NCBI GenBank assembly: GCA_963666705.2
Contig: CAXXKO010000011.1
Span: 83,203-147,202 of the forward strand
Length of the DNA: 64,000 nt
Source of the DNA: G963666705 sp963666705
GTDB taxonomy: Bacteria > Pseudomonadota > Alphaproteobacteria > CADEGL01
Reading direction: 5' to 3'
Below the pieces are notes generated by a model. It had not been told where the DNA came from and ran no database searches. It saw only the letters and a list, made by a program, of their open reading frames with translations. Below, piece after piece: positions 44,337-53,480 of the stretch (positions within the stretch are counted from its first letter, which is position 1; the number at the start of each line of letters is the position of its first letter). The translations under genes and the position numbers were made by a program.

Positions 44337-44948
44337 TCAGCTCGGTGCGTCCGGTGGGACGCGATCCTTCAAAGTCTCGTATGCCTCGTTGATGCGCTTG
44401 AGGCGTTCCTCGGCCGCCGTATCGCCGCCATTGGCGTCCGGGTGATACAGCTTCACCAGCACCTTGTAACGCGCCTTGATGCGATCCCGCGTGATCGGCG
44501 GCTCGACCTCTAGCACGGCAAGGGCCCGCTCTTCCACTGTTCGTGCGCCGCCATTGGCGCGAAAGCCATTTCGGTCGCCATGCCCGCCGCCCGAGTTCCC
44601 GGCCCCCCGGGTACCGAAGACACCGAAGGCGCCGTCGAACTTCTCCGCCGCCGCGTGCCACGTCCGATCGGCCCTGCCGGCGAAAGGCCAGCTCGGCCGC
44701 TCCCACGTCGTGTCGCGCCGCACCTGTGCCTCGACCTCATCGTCGTCCATCCCGGCGAAATAATTCCACACCCTGTTGTAAGCGCGGACGTGATCGAGGC
44801 AGAACCATCGGTAGGAGCGCAACTCGGCCCGCGACCGAGGCGCCGGATAGAGCCCTTCGGCCCGGCAGTCGGGGTAGTCACACCCTCGCAGCGCCGTGGC
44901 AGTTTCCTGCATGGGGCGCTCGTATGAGCTCGACCGCCGTTTCCGCAT
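44337..44948 (-). CDS. DnaJ-domain protein, co-located with cobS
   Basis: This J-domain protein has about 203 residues when started at 44948 (MRKRRSSSYERPMQET). The N-terminal half contains CDYPDCRAEGLYPAP and YRWFCLDHVRAYNRVWNYF, a cysteine-containing module. The J domain is C-terminal and holds the HPD motif in LVKLYHPDANGGD, which stimulates a DnaK partner. This unusual order, with the J domain last, is standard for the gene beside cobS in alphaproteobacteria. It may help assemble the chelatase, which is inference. Confidence 0.88.
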   Translation of the reverse strand: MRKRRSSSYERPMQETATALRGCDYPDCRAEGLYPAPRSRAELRSYRWFCLDHVRAYNRVWNYFAGMDDDEVEAQVRRDTTWERPSWPFAGRADRTWHAAAEKFDGAFGVFGTRGAGNSGGGHGDRNGFRANGGARTVEERALAVLEVEPPITRDRIKARYKVLVKLYHPDANGGDTAAEERLKRINEAYETLKDRVPPDAPS

Positions 44949-45094
44949 ATCGGGAGTATGGGGAAGCCCCGGCGGAGTCGCAAGCGCTCTCAACGCCGTC
45001 CCGCGCCGCGCCGGCGAAGCGCACCGGTTTCTGGACATGGCCGCCGTTTTGGGCTAGCCAGGGAGGTTCTCTGGCAGCGGTTTGGCGAGGAAAG

Positions 45095-45802
45095 ATGAGG
45101 ATTCGGGGGGCCATCGCCGCGTTACTGGCACTCATGGTCGTGAGCGTGCCCGCGGCCCGGGCCGCGGAGCAGCTCGGTTGGTACGGCGCTCTTCGCTTCA
45201 ATGGCGGCTTCGAGATGGCCGACGACATCGTGAACCAGAGCAGCGCCGCGGAGGCGGGCCTCGCCATCAAGGAAGACAGCGCCATGGACCCGACGGCGGC
45301 GCCCGGGGTGGCGATCGGCTACTACTGGGGACCGGAGATCAAGCTTCCCCTGCGCACCGAGCTCGAATATATGCTGCGCTACCGGTTCGATTACGACAAC
45401 AGCCCTTTCACCTTCGTCGGCGCGGCCACCCAGAAGGGCCTGCAGAGCAACATCCAGACCCACACCGTCCTCTTCAACTTCTATTACGATATCGAAACCG
45501 GCACGCGTTTCGTGCCCTATCTCGGCGCGGGGCTCGGCTATGCCCTGAGCCTCGCGGACACGGAGCTGACCAACAAGGCCACCGGCGTGGTTCTGTCGAA
45601 GGAAACCTCGACCAACAACTTCGCCTGGGCCGCCAAGCTCGGCGTGATGATGCAGTTGTCGAACGAATGGGGCTTCGACCTCGGCTACCAGTATATCGAC
45701 ATGGGCAAGACCCGCATCGGCGGCTTCTCGGACGGCGTGAAGGTCGAGATCAAGGACCACACCTCGCACGACATCGTGTTCGGCGTCGTCTACAGGTTCT
45801 AG
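45095..45802 (+). CDS. Outer membrane beta-barrel protein
   Basis: This protein has 235 residues with a signal peptide (RIRGAIAALLALMVVSVPAARA). The rest alternates strands and turns, such as LRTELEYMLRYRFDYDN, TVLFNFYYDIETGTRFVPYLGAGLGYAL and GFDLGYQYIDMGKTRIG. It ends in FGVVYRF, with the terminal phenylalanine needed for Bam-dependent insertion. It resembles eight-stranded porin-like or Opa-type surface proteins. The function is unknown. Confidence 0.82.
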   Translation: MRIRGAIAALLALMVVSVPAARAAEQLGWYGALRFNGGFEMADDIVNQSSAAEAGLAIKEDSAMDPTAAPGVAIGYYWGPEIKLPLRTELEYMLRYRFDYDNSPFTFVGAATQKGLQSNIQTHTVLFNFYYDIETGTRFVPYLGAGLGYALSLADTELTNKATGVVLSKETSTNNFAWAAKLGVMMQLSNEWGFDLGYQYIDMGKTRIGGFSDGVKVEIKDHTSHDIVFGVVYRF

Positions 45803-45838
45803 CCGGCTTTGCCGCGGTCAGGGGAAGGAGCGTCCGGG

Positions 45839-46120
45839 ATGCGCGTAGCCGAGAGCATCGAGCGAAAGCTCAGGAAAGCCCTGTCACCCACCCGCCTCGA
45901 TATCATCGACGAATCGCACAAGCATGCGGGCCATGTGGGCGCGCGGCCGGAAGGCGAGACCCATTTCAGTGTCGAGGTCGCCTCGGCCGCGTTCGCGGGC
46001 AAATCCCGTGTCGATCGCCAGCGCCTCGTCTACGGCATCCTGGCGGCGGAGCTCGAAGGCCCGGTCCATGCCCTCGCCCTCAGAACGGTGACACCGGACG
46101 AGGATCGGCGCGCCGATTGA
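45839..46120 (+). CDS. bolA: BolA-family protein
   Basis: This BolA-type protein has 93 residues. The helix SIERKLRKALSPTRLDIIDES and the HKHAGHVG...THFSVEVAS block are diagnostic. RVDRQRLVYGILAAEL is the second helix. BolA proteins bind glutaredoxin and iron-sulfur clusters. A BolA gene near the dnaJ-like/cobS/cobT run is the usual order in alphaproteobacteria; here an outer membrane protein gene has come between. Confidence 0.93.
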   Translation: MRVAESIERKLRKALSPTRLDIIDESHKHAGHVGARPEGETHFSVEVASAAFAGKSRVDRQRLVYGILAAELEGPVHALALRTVTPDEDRRAD

Positions 46121-46294
46121 GGCGCGTCGGCACTTTTGGAGCCCACAACGCGTCTAGGGGCTTCTCCCCTTACGTGCGTGTCTCTATAACTCGGCACTTC
46201 CCCGCGCTCTCTCAAAGATCGTGGGTGAGGGGGTTGTTGTATAGTCAACGCGGCTTGGCGGCGTGCACGGCGAAAGGTGGGACGACTGAGGGAC

Positions 46295-46579
46295 ATGCCA
46301 GCCAACCGGTCGACACGGAACGTCACCGTGGAAGGCCGCCGCACCAACCTGCGCATGGAGAACGCCATGTAGGAGGCGCTCGACGATATCCGCCAGCGGG
46401 AAAGCCGGGATATCCACGAGATCTGCGGCCTGGTGCACCGCCGCCGCCGCGCGGGAGCGAGCTTCACGGCCGCCATGCGGGTTTTCATCGTTCGCTACTA
46501 CCGCGCGCTCCTCAACGGCGAGGATGCCATGGCCGCCGGCATCGCCAGCCTCGGCCCGAGGCCGCCAAGGAATAAATAG
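46295..46579 (+). pseudogene. Ribbon-helix-helix protein gene with an in-frame TAG
   Basis: The frame starts at 46295 with MPANRSTRNVTVEGRRTNLR, then MENAM, then TAG at 46370-46372, and continues EALDDIRQRESRDIHEICGL to a final stop at 46577-46579. The family (ribbon-helix-helix domain of about 90 residues) normally has tryptophan here (as in MW-ALDDI), so TGG to TAG is the simple explanation. The protein would be cut to 25 residues. No start codon with a good ribosome site follows the TAG. Upstream, 46121-46294 is non-coding. Confidence 0.8.
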
Positions 46580-46591
46580 GCCTCGAGCTCG

Positions 46592-47146
46592 CTATCGCGA
46601 GTCCGTGCCCGTGTAGGCCTTCGGCCATCGCTCCTTGACCAGCTCGCCGTCACTCGCATAGGCGTAACAGGTATCGAGGAACGGGGGGCTGGTCTCGGCA
46701 TCCCCGCCGCGGCGTCTGGCCTTGCTCGGCCACAGGGTCTGATAAGCCACCGTCGCCAGGGGGCCGAGCAGCTCCACTAGGTGGGTGCAGCCCTTCACGC
46801 CGCCGACCACCGCGTGCGCCTTGCGCCGCCAGCCGGGGCCGATCCTGATGCCCTTGAGTCCGGCGAAGGTGGGCGTGACGACGCCGCAAAGGCTGGTCGG
46901 TGCATGATCGGTCGCCGCCTCGGCGCCATGAATCTCCATGTCGTCGTCGATGGTCAGCCGTAGCCACATCTCGTGGACGGGCTCGCCCGCCTCGACCCGC
47001 TCCCGGTCCCGCTTCTCGAAACCGTAGGTCTTCACATCGACAAGATGGCCCTCGATGTCCCACAGGCCGTCCTCGCGCTCGTAGCCGCGGCATTCGATCG
47101 TGCGGGTGTGGACGTGCTTGCGCGCGTCGGGGGACGAAAGGGGCAT
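46592..47146 (-). CDS. DUF2889-family protein
   Basis: This is a conserved protein of 184 residues with no known function. Family features are the start RKHVHTRTIECRGYEREDGLWDI, then VHEMWLRLTIDDDMEIH, and GCTHLVELLGPLATVAYQTL near the end. It is cytoplasmic, with no signal or membrane segment. In other proteobacteria members are often near aromatic-degradation or CoA-ligase genes; nothing like that is adjacent here. Confidence 0.85.
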   Translation of the reverse strand: MPLSSPDARKHVHTRTIECRGYEREDGLWDIEGHLVDVKTYGFEKRDRERVEAGEPVHEMWLRLTIDDDMEIHGAEAATDHAPTSLCGVVTPTFAGLKGIRIGPGWRRKAHAVVGGVKGCTHLVELLGPLATVAYQTLWPSKARRRGGDAETSPPFLDTCYAYASDGELVKERWPKAYTGTDSR

Positions 47147-47295
47147 GGGCTCTTCTCCCGCTCTTTCCTGCCGCAGCGCAAATTATTTCGGCCTTGCGAC
47201 CTTCACTGCAGCGCACAATCTAAGTCGCGGTTCCGCGCGGTCAAGCCGCGCATGCACCGGCGGTGGCACCGGCCGCGCGGCGATGGGTGGCGGCG

Positions 47296-48564
47296 TCAGG
47301 CGGGTGGTGGGGTGACGCGGATGGAGGTGATCTGATTGCGCGCGCGGCGCAGGATCTCGAAGCGGAAGCCGTAGAAATCGAAGCTCTGGCCGGCCTCGGG
47401 AATGCGCCGCGCCTCGTGCATCACGAGGCCGGCGATGGTTGCCGCCTTGTCGTCGGGCAGGTGCCAGTCGAACTGGCGGTTCAGATCGCGGATGGTGACA
47501 TTGCCGCGAACGATGAAGGATTCGTCCGCCATCGATCGAACCCCGCTCACGGTGATGTCGTGCTCGTCCGCGATCTCGCCGACGATCTCCTCGAGGATAT
47601 CCTCGAGGGTCACGATGCCCATGAGCGAGCCGTATTCGTCCACCACCAGGGCGATGTGCTCGCGCCGCTGGCGAAAGGCGCGGAGCTGGTCGAGGAGGCT
47701 GGTCGATTCCGGCACGAACCAGGGCGGGGCGGAGATGGCGAGAATATCCACCTTCTCCCGCTCGCTCCCCAACCACCGCACCTCGCGCAGGAGCGCCTTG
47801 GCGTGCAGCACCCCGACCACGTTGTCGGGGCTCTCGCGCCACAGGGGAATGCGCGTATAGGGGCTGGCCAGCACCTGATCGATGATGGCGCCCGGCGGAT
47901 CCTCCGCATCGACGGTCGCCACGTCCTTGCGGTGGATCATGATCTCGCCCACCTCGACATCGGCAAGGTCGAGCACGCTATGCAGCATGGCCCGCTCGTC
48001 GCGCTCGGCCTCGTCGTCGAGCGCATGGAGGTCGATGGTGCCGCGTAGCTCCTCCTCGCTCGGCGGGGCATCGAGCTCGGCCCCGATGCGGGCGCCGAAG
48101 AGGCCGAGGGTCGCACGCACGATGGCCTGGACCGTCCGCGTTACGGGCGCCAACAGGAAGACGATCGGGCGCATGAGCGGCGCCACGGCAAGCGCCATCC
48201 GATCGGCGTTATGGATGGCGTAGCTCTTCGGCAGCACCTCGCCGAACACGAGCACCAGGAACGTCATGGCGATGGTGGCGTAGATCACGCCGGCCGCCCC
48301 CACGATACCGATCAGGAGGCTGGTGGCGAGCGCCGAGGCGAGGATATTGACCAGGTTGTTGCCGAGAAGGATGGCGCCGATGAGACGGTCGGGATGGGCC
48401 CGCAGTCGGTTGACGATGGCGGCGCGGCGGCTGCCCTGCTGCTCGAAACGGTGCAGGCGGCCGCGGGAAGCGGCCGTGAAGGCCGTCTCGGAGCCCGAAA
48501 AGAAGCCCGACAGGACGAGGAGGAAGAGGATCGCGCCGAGGACGATCCAGGCGAAGGTGTCCAT
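47296..48564 (-). CDS. HlyC/CorC-family (CNNM/CBS) transporter-like membrane protein
   Basis: This membrane protein has 422 residues. The DUF21/CNNM domain (about 1-180) has GFFSGSETAFTAASRGRL and LLGNNLVNILASALAT, with four membrane segments. Two CBS domains follow (about 205-330), with HIALVVDEYGSLMGIVTLED in the second. A CorC/HlyC C-terminal domain (about 345-420) closes it. Such proteins are linked to magnesium or cobalt efflux. It lies 32 bp downstream of aroB in the same direction, the usual alphaproteobacterial arrangement. Confidence 0.9.
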   Translation of the reverse strand: MDTFAWIVLGAILFLLVLSGFFSGSETAFTAASRGRLHRFEQQGSRRAAIVNRLRAHPDRLIGAILLGNNLVNILASALATSLLIGIVGAAGVIYATIAMTFLVLVFGEVLPKSYAIHNADRMALAVAPLMRPIVFLLAPVTRTVQAIVRATLGLFGARIGAELDAPPSEEELRGTIDLHALDDEAERDERAMLHSVLDLADVEVGEIMIHRKDVATVDAEDPPGAIIDQVLASPYTRIPLWRESPDNVVGVLHAKALLREVRWLGSEREKVDILAISAPPWFVPESTSLLDQLRAFRQRREHIALVVDEYGSLMGIVTLEDILEEIVGEIADEHDITVSGVRSMADESFIVRGNVTIRDLNRQFDWHLPDDKAATIAGLVMHEARRIPEAGQSFDFYGFRFEILRRARNQITSIRVTPPPA

Positions 48565-48596
48565 GGATCTATCGGAGAAAAAATTCCATCACGCGC

Positions 48597-49724
48597 TCAC
48601 GCGGCCGCAGCCGTCTCGAGCAGCCCGCGGACCGCATCCAGCGGCACGTCCGCGGCGAGGAACGCCTGTCCGATACCGCGCGCCAGCACGAACGTGAGCC
48701 GGCCGTCGCGCACCTTCTTGTCGTGGCGCATATGCTCAATCAGCCGGTCCGCGCTCCCGCGCGCGCCCATAAGCGTGCCCAGACCCACCGGCAGGCCGAC
48801 GGCGCCGAGGTGGCGCCGCACCCGGGCCGCGTCCTCGGCCGGGCACAGGCCGAGCCGGTGCGAGAGATCGAACGCCAGCACCATCCCAGCGGCCACGGCC
48901 TCGCCATGAAGGAGGGTGTCGCCGTAGCCGGCGTCGGCCTCGAGGGCGTGCCCGAAAGTGTGCCCCAGGTTGAGGAGAGCGCGCCGGCCCGCCTCGCGCT
49001 CGTCTTCGGCCACGATCCGCGCCTTGGCGGCGCAGGCCGCCCGCACCGCGTGGCCGCGTGCATCGCCGTCACCGTCGATCAGGCCACGGCCATTCTCCTC
49101 GCACCAGACAAAGAAGCCGGTATCGTCGATCAGGCCGTATTTGACGATCTCGGCATAACCGGCCTGGAGCGCCCGCCGGGGCAGGGTTTCGAGCGCCGCC
49201 GTGTCGGCCAGGACGAGGCACGGCTGGTGGAAGCTGCCGACCAGGTTCTTGCCCCTTGGGGTGTTGATGCCCGTCTTGCCCCCGACCGAGCTGTCCACCT
49301 GGGCCAACAGCGTCGTCGGCGCCTGGATGAAGTCGACCCCGCGTAGGAGGATGCTGGCGGCGAAGCCGGCGAGGTCGCCGACCACTCCACCGCCGAGCGC
49401 CAGGACCGCTGTCCGCCGCTCGACCCGGAGGGCGAGCAGGTCGTCGACGAGGCGTTCGAGGTGAGAGAAGTCCTTGGTCCGCTCACCAAGCTCGAGGATG
49501 ATCCGCTCGTGGGCGATGCCGGCATCGTCGAGCCCCGCCTCGAGGGTGGCGAGATGAAGGCCCGCGACGGCCTCGTCCGTCACCACGACGACGCGCGGCT
49601 GTTGGAGGAGCGGAGCCAGGTGCCTGCCCGCCGCGCCCAGGAGGCCCGGCCCGATCAGGATATCGTAGCCGCGCGGGTCGAGCGCCACGCGCACGCGGGC
49701 CGGGCCGGCGCCGTCCGCGCTCAT
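48597..49724 (-). CDS. aroB: 3-dehydroquinate synthase
   Basis: AroB makes 3-dehydroquinate, the second step of the shikimate pathway. It has 375 residues. The NAD-binding loop is ALGGGVVGDLAGFAAS; TTLLAQVDSSVGGKTGIN is the substrate region. Zinc ligands are the glutamate in AEIVKYGLI and the histidines in LNLGHTFGHALE and LHGEAVAAGM. It overlaps aroK by 4 bp. Confidence 0.95.
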   Translation of the reverse strand: MSADGAGPARVRVALDPRGYDILIGPGLLGAAGRHLAPLLQQPRVVVVTDEAVAGLHLATLEAGLDDAGIAHERIILELGERTKDFSHLERLVDDLLALRVERRTAVLALGGGVVGDLAGFAASILLRGVDFIQAPTTLLAQVDSSVGGKTGINTPRGKNLVGSFHQPCLVLADTAALETLPRRALQAGYAEIVKYGLIDDTGFFVWCEENGRGLIDGDGDARGHAVRAACAAKARIVAEDEREAGRRALLNLGHTFGHALEADAGYGDTLLHGEAVAAGMVLAFDLSHRLGLCPAEDAARVRRHLGAVGLPVGLGTLMGARGSADRLIEHMRHDKKVRDGRLTFVLARGIGQAFLAADVPLDAVRGLLETAAAA

Positions 49725-50299
49725 GGCGCCGGCTCCGACCGCCGGGCCGACGCCGGCATCTTGGGCGCGAAATCCGCGAGCGCATCCTCGACCCGGTCCA
49801 CCGTCGCCTCGGGCGGCCCGTCGACGCTATCCACGGTGACGTCGGCCTCGGCATAGACCGGATACCGCTCGTCGATCAGCCCGGCCATGACCTGGCGCCG
49901 ATCGCCGTGTTCGAGGAGCGGGCGATTGTGGCGCCGGGCCGTGCGCTTGAGCAGGAGCTCCAAGTCGGCCCGGAGCCAGACCGAGGTGGCCCGTTCGCGG
50001 ATCTTGGCCCGCGTTCGCGGGTTGAGGAAGGCCCCGCCGCCCGTCGCCAGAACGTGCGGCGGCTCGTCGAGGAGGCGGGCTATGACGCGGCGCTCGCCGT
50101 CTCGGAACTCGGCCTCGCCGTGGATCTCGAACATGTCCTGAATGGAGCAGCCGGCGGCCTTCTCGATCTCCGCGTCCGCGTCGACGAACGACATATCGAG
50201 GCGCGCCGCGAGGCGCTTGCCGATACAGGTCTTTCCCGCGCCCATCAATCCGACGAGGACGATGCTCTTCGGCGGCGAGCTCTTGGTCGATGCGGCCAT
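49721..50299 (-). CDS. aroK: Shikimate kinase
   Basis: AroK phosphorylates shikimate. It has 192 residues. Walker A is GLMGAGKTCIGKRLA; the substrate-binding aspartate is in FVDADAEIEKAAGCS; ATGGGAFLNPRTR and RRHNRPLLEH (lid arginines) complete the set. The pair aroK-aroB with a 4-bp overlap is standard in alphaproteobacteria. Confidence 0.95.
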   Translation of the reverse strand: MAASTKSSPPKSIVLVGLMGAGKTCIGKRLAARLDMSFVDADAEIEKAAGCSIQDMFEIHGEAEFRDGERRVIARLLDEPPHVLATGGGAFLNPRTRAKIRERATSVWLRADLELLLKRTARRHNRPLLEHGDRRQVMAGLIDERYPVYAEADVTVDSVDGPPEATVDRVEDALADFAPKMPASARRSEPAP

Positions 50300-50503
50300 G
50301 GCGCGGGTGGGGTCCTGCTGAACACGAAGCGCTCGCTAATTCTGGCGCGCGGTGCGGGCATTGCACTTGCCGGATGGCGGAAGTGCCGTAAAATCGCCAC
50401 ACTCGAACTCTAGCACAATTCGAGCGGCCTGTACCCCGGCGCGCCGCGGGATCCGGGGTCGGCGAATTTTCCCCGCGGCTCACCCCGATGCCGGGCGGTT
50501 TCG

Positions 50504-50644
50504 ATGCCAAGTTTGCGCCGCGTTCTCGCCATCCTCGTTCTCGGATCGATCGTCGCCGGGGCGGCCTTCCTGTTGACTTGGGATATCCCGCCACCCTTGG
50601 CCACGATCGAGATCGTGATTCCAGATGATCGCTTCCCGCGTTAG
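50504..50644 (+). CDS. Small single-pass membrane protein (46 residues)
   Basis: The reading frame MPSLRRVLAILVLGSIVAGA...TWDIPPP...IPDDRFPR ends at a TAG that overlaps the next gene by 20 bp. It has basic residues, one membrane helix and a short outside tail. I recall the ending IPDxRFPR as conserved in small proteins at this place in related genomes, upstream of a secreted protein and xerD. Function unknown. It is too short for most gene-calling cut-offs. Confidence 0.7.
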   Translation: MPSLRRVLAILVLGSIVAGAAFLLTWDIPPPLATIEIVIPDDRFPR

Positions 50645-52409
50645 CGCGGCCGCCCTCCTCCTGGCCGCCGTCCTGTGCCCGGCGGCGCCCCGCGCCCAGA
50701 CGAGCCCGGAGCCGGTCGACCTCACCCCACAGATCATCCTGCCACAGCCGGGAGGCGTGGGTCAGGGCGCGGTGGGGCAGCAACAGGCGAGCCCGGTCAC
50801 CGGTGCCGGGACAGAGGGGATCGTGGTCAACCGGCTCGAGGCGGTGAGCGCGGAATCGCTCGGCGTCCTCAACGAACAGGGCGGCGGCCTGGGACGGGAC
50901 ATGTGGGCCGGCACGGCGCGCGGCCTTGTCGCGGCCCTGCTGCCGCGCCTCCCGGCGGAAACCGATTCGACCGTCATGCGCGACCTCATGCGCCGGCTGC
51001 TGCTGACCGCGGCGACGGCGCCCCAAGGGCCCGGCGAGGGGGAGAGCCTGCTCGCCATGCGGCTCGAGCGGCTCGCGGCCATGGGCGATTCGCGCGGTGT
51101 GGCGGCGCTGCTCGGCGCCGTCCCGGCGCGGGACCTCGACCACCGGATGGCCCAGGTGGGGGTTGACGGATTGCTGCTGGCCGGCGAGACCGGCGCCGCC
51201 TGCGACCAGGCCCGCGGGCTCATCCGCGAATCGGACGCCCTCTACTGGCAGAAGGTGTTCATTTTCTGCCAGGCCCTCGCAGGCGATGGCACAGGTGCCG
51301 CGATCGGCCTCTCGCTCCTGCGCGAGGATGGGCACGACCTCGAGGACGAGGCGTTCTTCATTCTCGCCCAGAAGCTGACGGATGTGCCGGACGCCGCGCT
51401 TGCCAGCCTGCCCGAGCCGACGCCGCTTCATCTCGCCATGTTGCGGGCCGCGCTGGCACCGCCGCCGACGGACGCCCTTGCGACGACGGAACCCGCCGTC
51501 CTACGCGGCATCGCCTTGAGCGCCGACGCCGACCCCGAGGTCCGCCTCGCGGCGGCCGAGCGGGCCGAGGCGGCGGGCGCCTTGAGCGCGGCCGAGCTCG
51601 GCGCGCTCTACGATGCGATTCCCTTCACCGAAGACGAGCTCGCGAACGCGCTCACCATCGCCGAGCAATCCTACGGCGCCCGCGCCCGGGCGATCCTCCA
51701 CCAGGCGGCCCGGCGTCACAGCGTGCCGACCGCGCGCGCCGCCGTGCTCCAGCTCGGCTGGAGCCTCGCGCGGAAGGCCGGCGTCTACGGCACCTCCGTC
51801 CGGGTGGGCCTGCCGCTGCTGCGCGAGATGGCGCCCGCGATCGAGCTCTCGTGGTTCGCCCGCGACGCCGCCCGGGCGCTGTTCCTCACGGAGATGCACG
51901 AGCAGGCGCTCGCTTGGTTCGAGCTCCTGCGCAAGCAGAGCGTCGTCAATCCCCGGGCCGCCGACGCGACCATCGCGCTATGGCCCATCGCGCGGCTGGC
52001 CAATCCCGGTGGCCGTGTCCCATGGGATGCCGGCCTGCTCGAGGCATGGTGGAACACGCGCAAGGACGAAGGCGTGGGCATCGAGGCGCGCGCCGGCCTG
52101 CTTTACAGCCTGTTGGCCGCCTTCGGCGACCAAGTGGCGCCCGCCGCCTGGCAGGTCATCCTCGACGGCCCGTTGCACGAACAAACGGTAGTGCCGGCTC
52201 CGGCCGTCTGGAGCCTGCTGACGAATGCGTCCCGCGCGGGCCGCGGCGGCGAGACCGTGCTGCTTGCGCTCCTGGCCCTCGGCGAGGCCGGGCCGGCGCG
52301 CGCCGACCCACTCGTCTTGGCGGCCGTGCTGCCGGCACTCAGTGCCGTCGGCCTCGAGCGCGAGGCGCGGGCGCTCGCCATCGAGGCGGCGATCGCCAGG
52401 GGGTTCTGA
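50625..52409 (+). CDS. Conserved exported protein of unknown function
   Basis: This protein has 594 residues, with a signal peptide (IASRVSAAALLLAAVLCPAAPRA). The rest is alanine/leucine-rich and helical, with repeat-like blocks reminiscent of helical solenoids (for example ILHQAARRHSVPTARAAVLQ and ARDAARALFLTEMHEQALAW). I recognise no catalytic motif. It overlaps the small membrane protein gene upstream and ends 6 bp before xerD, so the three form one transcription unit. It may be an envelope assembly or scaffold protein; that is only a guess. Confidence 0.8.
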   Translation: MIASRVSAAALLLAAVLCPAAPRAQTSPEPVDLTPQIILPQPGGVGQGAVGQQQASPVTGAGTEGIVVNRLEAVSAESLGVLNEQGGGLGRDMWAGTARGLVAALLPRLPAETDSTVMRDLMRRLLLTAATAPQGPGEGESLLAMRLERLAAMGDSRGVAALLGAVPARDLDHRMAQVGVDGLLLAGETGAACDQARGLIRESDALYWQKVFIFCQALAGDGTGAAIGLSLLREDGHDLEDEAFFILAQKLTDVPDAALASLPEPTPLHLAMLRAALAPPPTDALATTEPAVLRGIALSADADPEVRLAAAERAEAAGALSAAELGALYDAIPFTEDELANALTIAEQSYGARARAILHQAARRHSVPTARAAVLQLGWSLARKAGVYGTSVRVGLPLLREMAPAIELSWFARDAARALFLTEMHEQALAWFELLRKQSVVNPRAADATIALWPIARLANPGGRVPWDAGLLEAWWNTRKDEGVGIEARAGLLYSLLAAFGDQVAPAAWQVILDGPLHEQTVVPAPAVWSLLTNASRAGRGGETVLLALLALGEAGPARADPLVLAAVLPALSAVGLEREARALAIEAAIARGF

Positions 52410-52415
52410 GGCGCC

Positions 52416-53372
52416 GTGGCGCGCGGCCGCCGCCCGGCGGGCAAGAGGGCTGGCCTCGCCTCCCGCCATATCGAAGGCTTCCTCGAGATGATGGCGGCCG
52501 AGCGCGGCGCCGCGCGCAACACGATCGCCGCCTACGGGCGCGACCTGGCCGATTACGAAGCCTTTCTCACGACCCGCCGCCAGGCGGTCGAATCGGCATC
52601 GGCGGACGCCATCCGCGCCTACTTCCAGCAACTCGGGCGGCGCGGGTTCGAGGCCCGCACGGTGGCGCGCCGCCTCTCCGCCCTGCGCCAGTTCCACCGC
52701 TTCCTCCTGGCCGAGGACATCCGGACGGACGACCCCTCGACCCACATCGACAGCCCGCGCCGGGGCCGGCCACTGCCCAAGCTCCTGTCCGAGAGGGAAG
52801 TCGAGAGGCTGCTCGCCGCGGCCCACGCGATGCCCGGCCCCAAGGGGCGCCGCATGGTGGCGCTCCTCGAGCTGCTCTACGCCGCCGGCCTCAGGGTCTC
52901 GGAGCTGGTCGGGCTGCCGCTCGCGGCCCTCTCGCGGGACCGGCGCCTCGTCACCGTGCGCGGCAAGGGCGACAAGGAGCGTCTGGTGCCGCTGAGCGCG
53001 GCGGCCACCCGGGCGCTCGAGGATCACCTCGGTGAGCGGGAGCGACGCGCCGACGCGGGGCCGAGGTCGCCATGGCTGTTCCCCTCGGGCGGGGCCGGTG
53101 GCCACCTGACGCGCCAGCGCTTCGGCCAGCTCCTCAAAGCATTGGCGGGCGCGGCCGAGCTCGACCCCGCGCGGGTCTCCCCCCACGTCCTGCGCCATGC
53201 CTTCGCCACCCACCTCCTCGACCACGGGGCGGACCTGCGCAGCGTCCAGGAGATGCTGGGGCATGCCGATATCTCGACCACCGAGATTTATACCCATGTG
53301 GTGGAAGGGCGCTTGCGGACGCTCGTCGAGACGGGCCATCCCCTGGCCCGGCGCGACCGCGGGTCCGGTTGA
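52416..53372 (+). CDS. xerD: Tyrosine recombinase XerD
   Basis: XerD, with XerC, resolves chromosome dimers at dif. It has 318 residues from a GTG start. The N-terminal SAM-like domain is at about 15-105. The catalytic residues are all visible: Arg in AAGLRVSELVGLPL, Lys in VRGKGDKERLVPL, His and Arg in VSPHVLRHAFATHLLDHG, His in MLGHADISTTEIYTHV and the nucleophile Tyr in the same block. The chromosomal neighbours and length speak for XerD and against a phage integrase. Confidence 0.93.
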   Translation: MARGRRPAGKRAGLASRHIEGFLEMMAAERGAARNTIAAYGRDLADYEAFLTTRRQAVESASADAIRAYFQQLGRRGFEARTVARRLSALRQFHRFLLAEDIRTDDPSTHIDSPRRGRPLPKLLSEREVERLLAAAHAMPGPKGRRMVALLELLYAAGLRVSELVGLPLAALSRDRRLVTVRGKGDKERLVPLSAAATRALEDHLGERERRADAGPRSPWLFPSGGAGGHLTRQRFGQLLKALAGAAELDPARVSPHVLRHAFATHLLDHGADLRSVQEMLGHADISTTEIYTHVVEGRLRTLVETGHPLARRDRGSG

Positions 53373-53480
53373 CATTTGGCGGCCGGCGCGGCAAACCTCC
53401 CTCCCGGCGGCCCGGCCCGTTCCCGATAACCGGTGCACGGCCGCATTCCATTCCCATTCCACCGGTCCCGAGAGAGTGAC

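Noticed and set aside
46370..46372. TAG read as pyrrolysine or another recoded residue
   Set aside because: No recoding machinery or signal is visible, and the family has tryptophan here, one base change away.
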